Source: an uncultured Pirellulales bacterium
Lineage (GTDB): Bacteria > Planctomycetota > Planctomycetia > Pirellulales > Thermoguttaceae
NCBI GenBank assembly: GCA_938015445.1
Contig: CALLPE010000016.1
Span: forward strand, 1-64,000
Length of the DNA: 64,000 nucleotides
Direction: 5' to 3'
The notes beneath the pieces are model-generated. The model worked only from the letters and a program-made list of their open reading frames with translations. It was not told the DNA's origin and made no database searches. Numbering within the stretch: the first letter of the stretch is position 1; each line of letters starts with the position of its first letter. The position numbers were made by a program, and so were the translations under genes. Below, one piece after another: positions 8,558 through 17,700 of the stretch.

Positions 8558-9475
8558 ATGGCCAAGCATGCACATACCCAGTGGACAAGCTACTGGTTGC
8601 AGCCGAAAGTTCTTGCATTGGCTGCGGTGCTGTTGGTGCTGTTGCTGGCCAGCTACCGCAATTCGGCGCCTGTTTTGCTAGCGCAGTGGCTTTCTCCCGA
8701 CTATCAATATGCATTTTTCGTCCTGCCGTTCTGCATATACCTGTTGTGGTTGCGCCGCGATCTGATGCCCACCGAAGCGCCAACAGGAAGTTGGTGGGGG
8801 CTGGCTTTTTTAGCTGTTTGGGCTGTGTTGCGGTTGGCGTCGGCGGCGATCTTGTTCGTGCTGTTAGACCCGTTTGCCCTGGTGTTCTTCTTCGCCGGTT
8901 TCGCCTTGCTGCTAGGCGGTTGGGCTGCTTTGCGTTGGGCCTGGCCAGCCATTGTGTTCATGTTCTTCATGGTCCCCCTGCCGGGGCGACTAGCAGGAAT
9001 GTTGGCTGTCCACCTTCAACAGATAGCCGCCGCCGCCAGCACGTACGCCATCCAAACGCTGGGGATTCCCGCCGCCCGCATCGGTACTCAGGTTTATCTC
9101 TCCGGCCAGGAGACGCCACTAGATGTAGAGTACGCCTGTAGCGGGTTGCGAATGCTGATGCTGTTCTTTGCGATCTGCGTCGGCGCCAGCTTCGTGCTGC
9201 GGCAATCGCCGCTGTGGGAACGCATCGTAATCGTGGCCAGCGCCGTGCCGATAGCCATTCTGTCGAACGTGTTCCGCATTTCGCTGACGGCGGCCATGTA
9301 CCACATGAATTTGGGAGAAATAGCCCACAAGTTCTTTCATGACTTTTCGGGCTTGTTGATGATGCCTTTCGGAATGGCGGTTTTGTGGGGCGAAATAACG
9401 CTGCTGAGGATGATCGTAATCGAACCGACTTCGCGTCGTGGACCGATCAGCGAGGAAGTGTATCGGCGCCGCTGA
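8558..9475 (+). CDS. Exosortase (archaeosortase/exosortase family transpeptidase)
   Basis: Polytopic inner-membrane cysteine transpeptidase-like protein that in characterised relatives recognises a C-terminal sorting tag and anchors exported proteins, usually alongside exopolysaccharide synthesis. The 305-residue protein has about eight hydrophobic helices and the family catalytic set: Cys194 in EYACSGLR, Arg240 in SNVFRI and His261 in HDFSGLL. The ATG at 8558 was chosen over an upstream TTG because GGAG lies eight bases before it. Next on the same strand are a WecA-like transferase (80 bp) and an EpsI-like gene, the expected companions. No tagged substrate protein is encoded next to it. Confidence 0.9.
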   Translation: MAKHAHTQWTSYWLQPKVLALAAVLLVLLLASYRNSAPVLLAQWLSPDYQYAFFVLPFCIYLLWLRRDLMPTEAPTGSWWGLAFLAVWAVLRLASAAILFVLLDPFALVFFFAGFALLLGGWAALRWAWPAIVFMFFMVPLPGRLAGMLAVHLQQIAAAASTYAIQTLGIPAARIGTQVYLSGQETPLDVEYACSGLRMLMLFFAICVGASFVLRQSPLWERIVIVASAVPIAILSNVFRISLTAAMYHMNLGEIAHKFFHDFSGLLMMPFGMAVLWGEITLLRMIVIEPTSRRGPISEEVYRRR

Positions 9476-9555
9476 CCGGAGGAGGCGCCACGCACCTTGA
9501 AAGCACCGTGAAGCTCTGGTCAGAAGTACGATAGCGTTTTCTGGGGATTAGCAAT

Positions 9556-11106
9556 ATGGCAGGCAGCGCGGTCGGATTTTTTTTCGCCGCTTGCGGGCTG
9601 TCGCTGGTGTTGACAGCGCTACTGCGATCGGTTGCGCCCCGAGTGGGCCTGACCGATCGGCCCGACGGACACCGCAAGCTCCACCGTCGCGCCACGCCGG
9701 TGGGCGGCGGACTAGCTATTTACGCCGCCACGCTGGTGGTCACTGCTTTGGTGCTGCTATTTCCCACTCCCCTGCGCAACCATTTGTGGAGAGGTGTTCC
9801 CGACCTATTTTGGCTGTTCACAGCCGGCGCAGTAGTTGTGGCTGTAGGTGTGGTGGACGACAAGCTGCGCCTGCGCGGCAGGCAAAAATTGCTCGGCCAG
9901 AGTATCGCCGCCGGAGTGCTTATTGGCTCCGGCATGATAGTCGAGAAGTTCACTTTCTTCGGCTGGGAAGTGGAACTAGGGCTGCTAGCCATCCCGTTTA
10001 CGCTCTTCTGGCTGCTGGGCGCGATCAACTCGCTAAACCTGCTCGACGGCATCGACGGACTAGCTACCACGGTGGGCATAATCCTGGTGGGCACGATCGG
10101 AATCATGGCGATGATGATCGCCCGGATGGAAGTGGCCATCGCGGCGATGATCTTCGCCGGAGCGTTGGTCGGTTTTCTGCGATTCAATTTTCCCCCGGCG
10201 TCGATTTTCCTTGGCGATTCAGGAAGCATGCTTATTGGTCTGGTAGTGGGCGTGTTGGCTATCCAAGGCTCGCTGAAAGGGCCGGGCACAGTCCTGCTGG
10301 CAGCGCCGGTGGCCATTTGGGCCATCCCCATCCTCGATTCCGCCGCCGCCATCTTGCGCCGCAAACTCACCGGACGGAGCATCTACACGGCCGATCACGG
10401 GCACCTACACCACCGGCTGATGGAGCTTCTGGGCAGCAACCGCAAAGTGTTGGCCGTACTGGCAGTGTGCTGCTTGGCGACTTCGGCGGCTGCGCTGTTG
10501 TCGGTCTTCTGGAAAAGCGATCTGATCGCCTGTTTGGCGTTTATCGCCATTATCGTGATATTCCTGACCACAGGGGTGTTCGGGCGCGTGGAGCTGCTGC
10601 TGCTGGGCACACGCCTGGGAAAACTCGGCCGCTCGTTGCTCCCCGGTGGGTCGAATTCCAGCCGGGTAGGCAACCTGGTCACCGTGCGCCTGCAAGGGTC
10701 GCGGCAGTGGGAGCTGCTGTGGGAGACTTTTGTTGAACGGGCAAAGAAACTCAATTTGGTGGAAATCCACATGACGGTAAACCTTCCTTTCGCAAAGGAA
10801 GGTTATCACGCCTCGTGGGAACGCCCCGCGGCTTACGAACGAGAGAACTGCTGGCGAATGGAAGTTCCTTTGATGGTCGGCGGTCGGGCTGCCGGGTACT
10901 TCGTAGTGGTCGGTCAGGCGGGACGCGATTACGCCTGTCGTGAACTTCAGCAAGTGCTCAGTTTGGCAGAGCCGTTCGAGCGCCAATTGCAGGCGCTTTC
11001 CGACGCTAGCGCCCGAGCCGCAGCCCAACAAGTGCCGTCTGCTGAAGCGGGCGCCAGCGACCGGCCGTCGCAGGTGGTAGCATGCCCCACCTCCAGACCA
11101 GGATGA
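9556..11106 (+). CDS. WecA/MraY-family undecaprenyl-phosphate sugar-1-phosphate transferase with C-terminal extension
   Basis: Integral membrane enzyme that transfers a sugar-1-phosphate from UDP-sugar to undecaprenyl phosphate, the first step of surface polysaccharide assembly. The membrane part (residues 1 to about 350) shows Asp101-Asp102 in VGVVDDK, the NSLNLLDGIDGL loop (Asp164, Asp167), the FLGDSGS loop and the HLHHRL histidine motif. About 165 extra residues follow the last helix and form a soluble domain, apparently cytosolic, of unknown function. The family is usually 320-380 residues, so 516 is long. It sits between the exosortase and the EpsI-like gene and is probably co-transcribed with them. 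Confidence 0.9.
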   Translation: MAGSAVGFFFAACGLSLVLTALLRSVAPRVGLTDRPDGHRKLHRRATPVGGGLAIYAATLVVTALVLLFPTPLRNHLWRGVPDLFWLFTAGAVVVAVGVVDDKLRLRGRQKLLGQSIAAGVLIGSGMIVEKFTFFGWEVELGLLAIPFTLFWLLGAINSLNLLDGIDGLATTVGIILVGTIGIMAMMIARMEVAIAAMIFAGALVGFLRFNFPPASIFLGDSGSMLIGLVVGVLAIQGSLKGPGTVLLAAPVAIWAIPILDSAAAILRRKLTGRSIYTADHGHLHHRLMELLGSNRKVLAVLAVCCLATSAAALLSVFWKSDLIACLAFIAIIVIFLTTGVFGRVELLLLGTRLGKLGRSLLPGGSNSSRVGNLVTVRLQGSRQWELLWETFVERAKKLNLVEIHMTVNLPFAKEGYHASWERPAAYERENCWRMEVPLMVGGRAAGYFVVVGQAGRDYACRELQQVLSLAEPFERQLQALSDASARAAAQQVPSAEAGASDRPSQVVACPTSRPG

Positions 11107-11218
11107 CCGGAAAAAGCCATTGCCGCCAGCAGAGCGATGACCGTCGGTGTTGGAGCGTAAAAAGCGGGCAGCGGTTTGCGCCTCGGCTTAGGCGGACCGT
11201 TTTTGCGGGAGCTTTACA

Positions 11219-11881
11219 ATGCATAGCCCTTTGTCACGTCTGCTGCTGCTGTGCGTGCTGGTCGTCGCCGTGCATCTGGGGATGGTATGGCTGAAGCGCG
11301 GTTTCGAGCCGTCGGCGATTGTCCAGCCGCCTGTGGATATTTCTGCGCTACCGCTGAAGTTTGGCGAGTGGGAAGGAGAATCGATCGAGCTGGACGAACG
11401 AATCTTCGCCCGCATTGGTGCGCAATCATACGCCGACCGCGTGTATCGCGCCGAGGGACGCCCGCCGGTGACGGTTCATTCGGCCATGTTTTTCAGGTAC
11501 GACCAGGCAGTGATACACCTGCCGGATTTGTGTTTCCGGGCACAAGACTATCAACTGGAGTCGCAGCGGTCCATTCCAGTGCAGATTGGCGACCAGACGA
11601 CCATTCCCGCAGTGCTAAGCGTTTGGCGGAAGGCCAACGATCGTTTGATGGTGGTTTACTGGTACCAATTGGACAAACAGGTGATTCTCAGCCGCATGGA
11701 CTTGGCCAAGGCCCGCTTTCTTTTGCCGCGCAAACAATGGCCACCGATGATCAAGTTCCTCCTGCAAACCCCGCTTGATAACGAAGAAAGAGCCGAGGCC
11801 CGGCTGAAGACCATAGCCGAGCATGTGGGGCGCTGGGCGCTGGAGAATCTCAATCCGGTCGAGCAGTCCGCTCAGCAATAG
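11219..11881 (+). CDS. EpsI-like exosortase-associated protein (DUF3485)
   Basis: A 220-residue membrane-anchored protein with one N-terminal hydrophobic helix (residues 6-24) and an extracytoplasmic domain. The segment PLKFGEWEGESI and the later HLPDLCFRAQDYQLE match the EpsI family pattern of a short WxG-type entry and an HxPxxC-like centre. EpsI proteins accompany exosortases and are fused to them in some species; their biochemical role is not settled. The ATG at 11219 follows GGGAG. Third gene of the exosortase cluster. Its final codons and TAG are the first unit of a 17-bp tandem array. Confidence 0.85.
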   Translation: MHSPLSRLLLLCVLVVAVHLGMVWLKRGFEPSAIVQPPVDISALPLKFGEWEGESIELDERIFARIGAQSYADRVYRAEGRPPVTVHSAMFFRYDQAVIHLPDLCFRAQDYQLESQRSIPVQIGDQTTIPAVLSVWRKANDRLMVVYWYQLDKQVILSRMDLAKARFLLPRKQWPPMIKFLLQTPLDNEERAEARLKTIAEHVGRWALENLNPVEQSAQQ

Positions 11882-12016
11882 AATCCGCTCGGCAATTGCG
11901 CAATACAGTCTGCTCGGCGATAAAGTCCGTTCAGCAGCATAGTCGCCTCAGTAACAGGATATGCTCGGCAAGACAGTTTGCTCAGCAATACAGGCTGTTT
12001 AGCAACAGAGTCTACT
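11864..12016 (+). repeat. Degenerate 17-bp tandem array over the EpsI stop codon (eight units plus a partial)
   Basis: The consensus is CAGTCYGCTCRGCAATA. Units start at 11864, 11881 (with an 8-base internal insertion), 11906, 11923, 11941, 11957, 11974 and 11991, with a partial unit at 12008. Unit 1 and unit 7 differ at two positions. The TAG stop (11879-11881) joins units 1 and 2. Confidence 0.8.
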
Positions 12017-12229
12017 TACCAGAAACGCTATAGTTGTACCCCCACATCTTGGCGCCAGCCCGCTGCGGCACAGCGTCCTATCTGCGGTGGTTTCGGGGCG
12101 GGCCGGAGAGGTTCGGAACTGGCGACATAAAACGTTATTGTGGCGCACTATAGCATCGGCAGTCTGTCCGCTTTTGCTTACAGTTGCTGCTTGTCCGTTG
12201 CCTACCGGCAGGGCATGCGCCAAGCGTCG

Positions 12230-12258
12230 TTGCTCCCACCCGCCGCGTGTGCAATAAT
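12230..12258 (+). promoter_or_regulatory. Promoter-like pair before the J-like membrane protein
   Basis: TTGCTC (12230-12235), a 17-base spacer and AATAAT (12253-12258), 59 bases before the ATG at 12318. The rest of the 12017-12317 gap shows nothing else. Confidence 0.4.
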
Positions 12259-12317
12259 TCTTTTACGAGGGTACTTCGGGCGCTGACGGTGCGGCCGGTT
12301 GTTCGGGAACAGCGGCA

Positions 12318-14567
12318 ATGGAAAACTTCGATCCTTATCACAAATGGTTGGGCATCCACCCGAAGGACCAGCCGCCGAACCACTATCGGCTGCTAGGCAT
12401 CGAGCTGTTCGAACAGGACCCCGATGTGATTAGCGCTGCGGCCGACGGTCGGATGGCGCACCTGAAGCAGTTTCAGACCGGTCGGTATGCGGAGATTACC
12501 CAGAAACTGCTTAACGAAATTGCCGCGGCGCGACTTTGCTTGCTTACCCCGGAAAAGAAGCAGCAATACGATCGGCAATTGCGGGAACTGCTTGCTGCTT
12601 CGACTGTGCCTCCACCGGCGACGCGCGCGCCACCACCAGCACGCGGGGCAACCGGACCGATGGCGGCTGCGGAAGCAGTCCCGCCGCGTTTTTCCGGCCG
12701 CGGCAGATCGTCGGCACGATGGAAACTGGTGGCTTTGGCGGTCGGCGGAACGGTGTTGGTGGTAGCCGTGTGGGTTGCTGCCTTCCAACTGACCGGGGGC
12801 TTCGGAAAACAGCAGCAAGCTCATTCGATAGACGAGGAGCGAATTGCCGAGCCGAGCGAGCTAGCCAGCAGCACCGACCAACCCCGCGGCGCCAACCAAC
12901 TGCCTAGCTCGGCGTCGGTCGGTGCCGGTTCTACCGAGCAACACAAGGGGAAAGTCGACCAACCGTCTGGCGACGACCAGCCCGAGCGTACCTCCATCGC
13001 AACCAGTACCGAGCCGAAGCACTCACCGCCTTCCGACAATCCAACTAAGACGGCCTTGGTACCGCTGGTGAATATCTGGCGCGACCTAGCCGAGCTGATT
13101 GACCCAGGTACTGCCGAGGAAACAGTGGCCGCAGCGGCCGGGGACGCTACTTCTTCGGCGTCTAGTGGCAGCCGTTCATTGCCAGCCCGCGTGCCTGTGC
13201 CGGATGCCGCTTCGCAGCACGACGCCCAACGGCGGGTCATGGCAGTTTTCGAGAAGGAGATCAAAAACGCAAAGACCGCCGAGCAGCACGCAGCGCTGGC
13301 TGAGAAACTGTTGGCCCAAGCGGCCGAAAACGCGGCCGACAAGCCTTTGCAGTACGTGTGCCTGAAGTTGGCCATCGACCAAGCCATCGCGGGCGAAAAC
13401 ATGGTCAAAGCGCTCGAGATAATCGACCTGATGGCCAAATACTTCCAGTACGATGCGCTCTCTGCCAAGGCCCAACTGCTGGAAGACACGCTCAAGTCGC
13501 TGCGTCCCACTCCGCAAGCGCAAAATGTGGTCATACAGATTCTCTACCTGGCCGCTGACCTGATAGACGAGGCGATGGCTGCGGACGATTTCGATGCGGC
13601 AGGCCGATTCTTGAAGCTCGCTTCCGGCATCGCCAACCGATTGCGCGACAAGGTTCTGGAACGCGAGCTGACCGTTAATCGCAAACGGGAATTAGACCAA
13701 CAAAAAGCCAAATACGTGGCGGTGAGAAAAGCCCAAGAAAGCTTGCAAGCCCACCCCGACGACCCGGACGCTAATCTGATCGTCGGCCGCTGGCTGTGTT
13801 TCGTAAAAGGCGAGTGGGAGAAAGGGCTGCCCAATTTGGCGAAAGGTGCGGACGAAAAGCTCAGTCAATTGGCTAAGACCGATGTGAGCAATCCTACCGA
13901 CGCCAAAGAGCAACTGGCGCTGGCCGACCGATGGTGGGAGGTAGGCGAGAAGGAAGCAGGTAGTTCGGCCTCGATCGTCAAGCAGCGCGCCGCGCAATGG
14001 TACAGCCAAGCTTTGCCCCAGTTGACCGGTCTGGACAAAGCCAAAGCCGAGCAGCGCTTGCATGATCTGTCAGCCGCTTTGGCGAAAGAGGCTTCCCAAC
14101 TCCGCTCAGGGGTAGTACAGGTGGGAAATGTAGCTCTGGCCAAGAACGGCGCGCAATGCTTTGGTCCGGGCAAAGCCGGTGTGCTGATCGACGGCCGGGT
14201 GGACCAAACCGGCGAGTGGTACATCTGGGGCGTCACGCCCTGTACCTGGTCGGTCACTCTGGACAAACTGTACCGACTGAGCGAAATCAGGATAAAGCTT
14301 TACGACGGTCCCCACCGCGGCCGTCAAGGTTATCGATTCATACTGTCGGTCTCGGCCGACGGCAAGAACTACGAAGTCATTGCCGACTGTAGCAAGGTAG
14401 AGCTGATCGGTTGGCAACGCTTCCCTTTCCGTCCGCGACCGGTGCAGTATATCAAGTTCGACGCCTTGCCTGACCCAGTCAGCGAGCTGCAAAAGAAAGA
14501 GTCTCACTGTCATATTTGCGAAATCGAGGCTTACTGCATTCCGCCTGCCTTTTGGCCGCACAAATGA
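12318..14567 (+). CDS. J-like N-terminal domain, transmembrane helix, C-terminal discoidin-like domain protein
   Basis: A 749-residue single-pass membrane protein of a type common in planctomycetes. Residues 1-90 resemble a J-domain in pattern (DPYHKWLGI, HYRLLGI, LLTPEKKQQYDRQLRE) but lack the HPD tripeptide needed to stimulate Hsp70. A proline/alanine linker leads to a transmembrane helix at about 136-158. A Ser/Thr/Pro-rich stretch and a long helical, tetratricopeptide-like region (about 290-590) follow. The last 150 residues look like an F5/8 type C (discoidin) sandwich, with VLIDGRVDQTGEW and YRFILSVSADGKNYE. This puts a carbohydrate-binding-like module outside the membrane. Function unknown; role in surface sensing or anchoring is inference. 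Confidence 0.75.
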   Translation: MENFDPYHKWLGIHPKDQPPNHYRLLGIELFEQDPDVISAAADGRMAHLKQFQTGRYAEITQKLLNEIAAARLCLLTPEKKQQYDRQLRELLAASTVPPPATRAPPPARGATGPMAAAEAVPPRFSGRGRSSARWKLVALAVGGTVLVVAVWVAAFQLTGGFGKQQQAHSIDEERIAEPSELASSTDQPRGANQLPSSASVGAGSTEQHKGKVDQPSGDDQPERTSIATSTEPKHSPPSDNPTKTALVPLVNIWRDLAELIDPGTAEETVAAAAGDATSSASSGSRSLPARVPVPDAASQHDAQRRVMAVFEKEIKNAKTAEQHAALAEKLLAQAAENAADKPLQYVCLKLAIDQAIAGENMVKALEIIDLMAKYFQYDALSAKAQLLEDTLKSLRPTPQAQNVVIQILYLAADLIDEAMAADDFDAAGRFLKLASGIANRLRDKVLERELTVNRKRELDQQKAKYVAVRKAQESLQAHPDDPDANLIVGRWLCFVKGEWEKGLPNLAKGADEKLSQLAKTDVSNPTDAKEQLALADRWWEVGEKEAGSSASIVKQRAAQWYSQALPQLTGLDKAKAEQRLHDLSAALAKEASQLRSGVVQVGNVALAKNGAQCFGPGKAGVLIDGRVDQTGEWYIWGVTPCTWSVTLDKLYRLSEIRIKLYDGPHRGRQGYRFILSVSADGKNYEVIADCSKVELIGWQRFPFRPRPVQYIKFDALPDPVSELQKKESHCHICEIEAYCIPPAFWPHK

Positions 14568-14649
14568 GGACCGGCCGGCTCCGAGCCTTCGTCTTCGAGA
14601 TTGTCTTCCGTGCCAAACACTCGATAACGCCCATAGTAGGAGGCCAATC

Positions 14650-15543
14650 ATGCCCAGTACCGACCGTCGGCGATTCATACAGCAGTCGCTTGCTAGTGGG
14701 GCCGCTGCCGCCTGTGGATTGGTTGCGCCATCGTCCGTCATGGCACTGGCCGACAAGCCCAGCGCGAAGATGAGGTTGGGACTATGCACCTATTTGTGGG
14801 GCAAGGATTGGGACTTGCCTACGCTGCTGGCCAATTGCGAAAAGACGCAGATATATGGCGTGGAGTTGCGCACCGGCCACCGCCATAACGTGGAGCCGAC
14901 GCTCACCAAACAACAGCGTGCCTCGGTCAAGAAAATGTTCGAGGCCTCTCCGGTAACGTTCGTCGGCCCAGGCAGTGCCGAGTGCTTCGACCATCCGGAC
15001 CCTGAGCGGCTCAAGGCTGCTATCGAGAAGACCAAGGCTTTCGTGATGCTCAGTCACGATTGCGGGGGCAGCGGCGTAAAGGTCCGCCCCAACAACTTTC
15101 ATCCCAACGTCCCGCGCGAAAAAACCATCGAGCAAATCGCCCGATCGCTGGACGAAGTTGGCAAGTTCGCTGCCGATTACGGCCAGGAGATTCGGCTGGA
15201 AATCCACGGCTCGTGCGGAGCGATGGAGCCGATCAAGCAGATCATCGACCAGGTTCGCCAGAAGAACGTCGGCCTGTGCTGGAACTGCAACGGCGATGAA
15301 CTACTGGGCAAAGGACTGGCGTACCATTTCGACCGGCTGCGAAAGCGCTTCGCCGGCACCCTGCACGTCCGCGAGCTTGACGACCCCAAATACCCCTACG
15401 CCGAATTGATCAAACTGCTCGTGAACACCAACTACGCGGGATGGGTACTGCTGGAGTGCCGCACTACGCCGACCGACTACATCGCCGCGCTGAATCACCA
15501 GCGCGAACTGTTCGAGCAGATGGTAGCCAAGGCACAGGGTTGA
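14650..15543 (+). CDS. Tat-exported sugar phosphate isomerase/epimerase-like TIM barrel
   Basis: A 297-residue protein with a twin-arginine signal (DRRRFIQQSL, then a hydrophobic alanine-rich stretch to about residue 35) and an AP-endonuclease-2-like TIM barrel. Barrel strands are visible as MRLGLCTYLW, GVELRTGH and RLEIHG, and a VGLCWNCNGDE strand and the LHVREL strand supply likely metal ligands. Members isomerise or epimerise keto-sugars; some secreted ones act with 3-keto-glycoside enzymes. The ATG at 14650 has a TAGGAGG ribosome binding site. A second Tat-exported relative is at 31599. Substrate unknown. Confidence 0.85.
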   Translation: MPSTDRRRFIQQSLASGAAAACGLVAPSSVMALADKPSAKMRLGLCTYLWGKDWDLPTLLANCEKTQIYGVELRTGHRHNVEPTLTKQQRASVKKMFEASPVTFVGPGSAECFDHPDPERLKAAIEKTKAFVMLSHDCGGSGVKVRPNNFHPNVPREKTIEQIARSLDEVGKFAADYGQEIRLEIHGSCGAMEPIKQIIDQVRQKNVGLCWNCNGDELLGKGLAYHFDRLRKRFAGTLHVRELDDPKYPYAELIKLLVNTNYAGWVLLECRTTPTDYIAALNHQRELFEQMVAKAQG

Positions 15544-15841
15544 TGCCGCCTGCGGCCCCAATCGGATGGATCAAGTGTGGCACGCCTGGCTTGCCCCGCC
15601 GTGCGTCTGAGCGACGGGTGGTAAACTGTAGGCAAATGGTAATACATTGCCGAACAAGCCAGCACTGCCACCCTGCTGGGAAATTTGTAACAGGCTTCAA
15701 CACCAAATAAAGTTCAAAATTCGCAGCAATCCGCTTTTTTTAAAGCAGAGTATCAAGAAACGTCGTTTTTGTTATGCCCTGTTAATTTGCCGGTTGGCCT
15801 GGTTCGCTGGGCAGACCGAGCAATTGTCCGCACCGGCCAGT
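15544..15841. other. Intergenic, nothing recognised
   Basis: The 298 bp between convergent genes contain only a weak CTTTTTTTAAAG palindrome near 15740 and no clear terminator or gene. Confidence 0.4.
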
Positions 15842-16969
15842 CTATCGCCGCTCGACCAGAAAAAGATGTTCGGTCACGTGGATGGGTCTGCCTTGCAGGT
15901 TTCTGCTGCCGCGAAAAGCGTTGTATTTCTTTCGGATGACCTCGACTTTGCCGAATTTGCGCAGCAGGGCATTCATCTCGGGCGGCGGAATGAAGCCTTC
16001 GTCGTTATACGAGACCAGCAGATAAGGCGCGTCGGCCGACTCCAACAAGTCCTCTAGCAGCGGTTTGCATCGCGCGCGGCTGTTGTAGCCCGACCGACGC
16101 CAATCCGGCGGTATGCCCGACACCCGGCTGATCCTCTCCGGGCGCCGGTAGCGAACCAACAGGTTGAGCATGAAGTAGTTCGACCCGTACGGATGCTGGT
16201 TGTACGGCGGATCGAGGTAAAGCAGATCTAGTTTGCTCACCAGACGCACGGCCCTGTTGGCGTCTTCTTGCAATATCAAGCAGTCGCACTCGAAGTTGCT
16301 CAGCACTGGCGGCGCCAGCGTTATTGGCCCGAGAATCCGCCCCAGTGCGTCTCGGCCTGCGCCGCCGAACTGGCCGACTCCGGTACGCCGATTCTTGTAG
16401 AACCCTTTGAATACGCCGGCGGTGTTGGCGTGTATCGAGGCCTCGCTCAGCAACGGCCCCAAGAGCAAATCCTTGGCATCCGCCGGGGCCGTTTCGATCA
16501 GCCTGCGATAGTTGTCCAAGCGCCGGGCGTTGGCCCGAGTATAGAAAACGCGATCTTGCGGGGTGATGTGGTTTTCGTCCCGTGGGGCGTAAAGCTCCTC
16601 GATGAACCCCGGCGGGAACTCCTCGCGCTCTACTCGCCAGTTTAAATCTGCCACCAGCGACTGGATGGCAGCCATATCGACCGTGCTGCGGTTGCGCAGG
16701 AAGCAACGGGCACTGACGGCGGCGTAGTCTTCGATGTCGTTGCTCACCAGCAACGTAGTGTGGGCCTTGAGGAAGCGCGAAACCACTCCCGATCCGGCGA
16801 AAACGTCCATCGCCCGCAACCGTTGTTTGCCCAGCCGGCGCTTCACCTGCTCGACCGCCCGACCGATCTCGCCCAGCAGCGCCCGCTTGCTGCCGATGTA
16901 AGTAATCAACTGCCGCGACAGATAATCAGGGTTTTCGCGCTCCGCTTGCATCTGTTGTGCAAACCCCAT
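15842..16969 (-). CDS. D12-class N6-adenine DNA methyltransferase
   Basis: SAM-dependent DNA adenine methylase. Early in the protein YIGSKRALL resembles the Dam-type IGGK entry. The SAM-binding motif DVFAGSGVVSRFL follows, and the catalytic motif IV LLYLDPPYNQHPYGSNYF is in the second half. The frame is open far upstream (to 17218), but that extension is low-complexity and unlike the family. The ATG at 16969 gives 375 residues, a normal size. No restriction endonuclease or other modification subunit is adjacent, so it looks like an orphan methylase. The target sequence cannot be read from the protein. Gene flanks have repeats but base composition is like its neighbours. Confidence 0.85.
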   Translation of the reverse strand: MGFAQQMQAERENPDYLSRQLITYIGSKRALLGEIGRAVEQVKRRLGKQRLRAMDVFAGSGVVSRFLKAHTTLLVSNDIEDYAAVSARCFLRNRSTVDMAAIQSLVADLNWRVEREEFPPGFIEELYAPRDENHITPQDRVFYTRANARRLDNYRRLIETAPADAKDLLLGPLLSEASIHANTAGVFKGFYKNRRTGVGQFGGAGRDALGRILGPITLAPPVLSNFECDCLILQEDANRAVRLVSKLDLLYLDPPYNQHPYGSNYFMLNLLVRYRRPERISRVSGIPPDWRRSGYNSRARCKPLLEDLLESADAPYLLVSYNDEGFIPPPEMNALLRKFGKVEVIRKKYNAFRGSRNLQGRPIHVTEHLFLVERR

Positions 16970-17117
16970 TGCAACCCGATGTCCTGGGCAGTCACCGCTG
17001 CGGGCAGCAGCCCCAGCAGAGTCCATGTACTCTCCGCCAGCCATGTATCCAGTGCCACGTGCGCCGGTGAACCAAACGCAATCTGCGCGGTGGTGTCGGC
17101 GGGTCGCCGTCGCCTCG

Positions 17118-17331
17118 GTGTTACAGTGACGCTCGGTTAGTGTTACAGTGCCGTCCTCTCGGCCGTCCGACCGCGGCCGGCAATTGCTTGCCCGGGCGAC
17201 AAACGCTCTGATCGCCACAGCACCTGGTTTTCCGTGAGACTATTGATAGTGGCGAAGACCGTGCCCTTTCTGGCGTCAGATCGTCAGAACGTCAAAGCGA
17301 TGCTATCCCTCGGGCGTTAACCATGCTATCC
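17118..17331 (+). repeat. Short direct repeats upstream of the methylase
   Basis: GTGTTACAGTG occurs at 17118-17128 and 17140-17150 (period 22). ATGCTATCC occurs at 17300-17308 and 17323-17331 (period 23). These are two-copy repeats in the 731-bp gap between the methylase and valS, which holds no gene I can support. Confidence 0.5.
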
Positions 17332-17398
17332 GAGGTTGGCTCGAAAGGTAAAGTCGGATTGCACAAGGGCCGCGTATTACTTCGGATCGAGCAGTGGC

Positions 17399-17496
17399 GC
17401 AAAGTTTTCCTGCCATGAGAACTGCTGCACATCTGCGGGCTGAGTTGGGATGGACCTACCTGAGAAGCGGGGCAAAGTTTTCCTGCCATGAGAACT
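17399..17496 (+). repeat. Perfect 25-bp direct repeat, 73 bp apart
   Basis: The copies at 17399-17423 and 17472-17496 are identical over 25 bases; the shared core begins GCAAAGTTTTCCTGCCATGA. They lie in the leader region of valS, about 100 bp before its promoter. Not a known element to me. Confidence 0.8.
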
Positions 17497-17592
17497 TCCT
17501 GGACGGTCAGTTCTGTCGGCGTACCCCAACGTGGTCCTTCGTCGGCAGTTTGGTGTCTGCGGGTTCCAACCTGAGGTTCGCCGCAAACGCAG

Positions 17593-17622
17593 TTGACAGG
17601 CCTACCGTTTCAAACGCATACT
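17593..17622 (+). promoter_or_regulatory. Promoter-like pair for valS
   Basis: A perfect TTGACA (17593-17598), an 18-base spacer and CATACT (17617-17622), followed by a 78-base leader to the valS ATG at 17701. No T-box motif was seen in the leader. Confidence 0.5.
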
Positions 17623-17700
17623 AATGTGTTTGCTTTGTGGCGCTACCGGTTCCACTCGGTGCGCTGCGCTAGTGATCCGCCAAATGGCAGATTGTTCAGT

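Noticed and set aside
7024-12016. CRISPR array
   Set aside because: The repeats are contiguous degenerate tandem units with no unique spacers and there are no cas genes.
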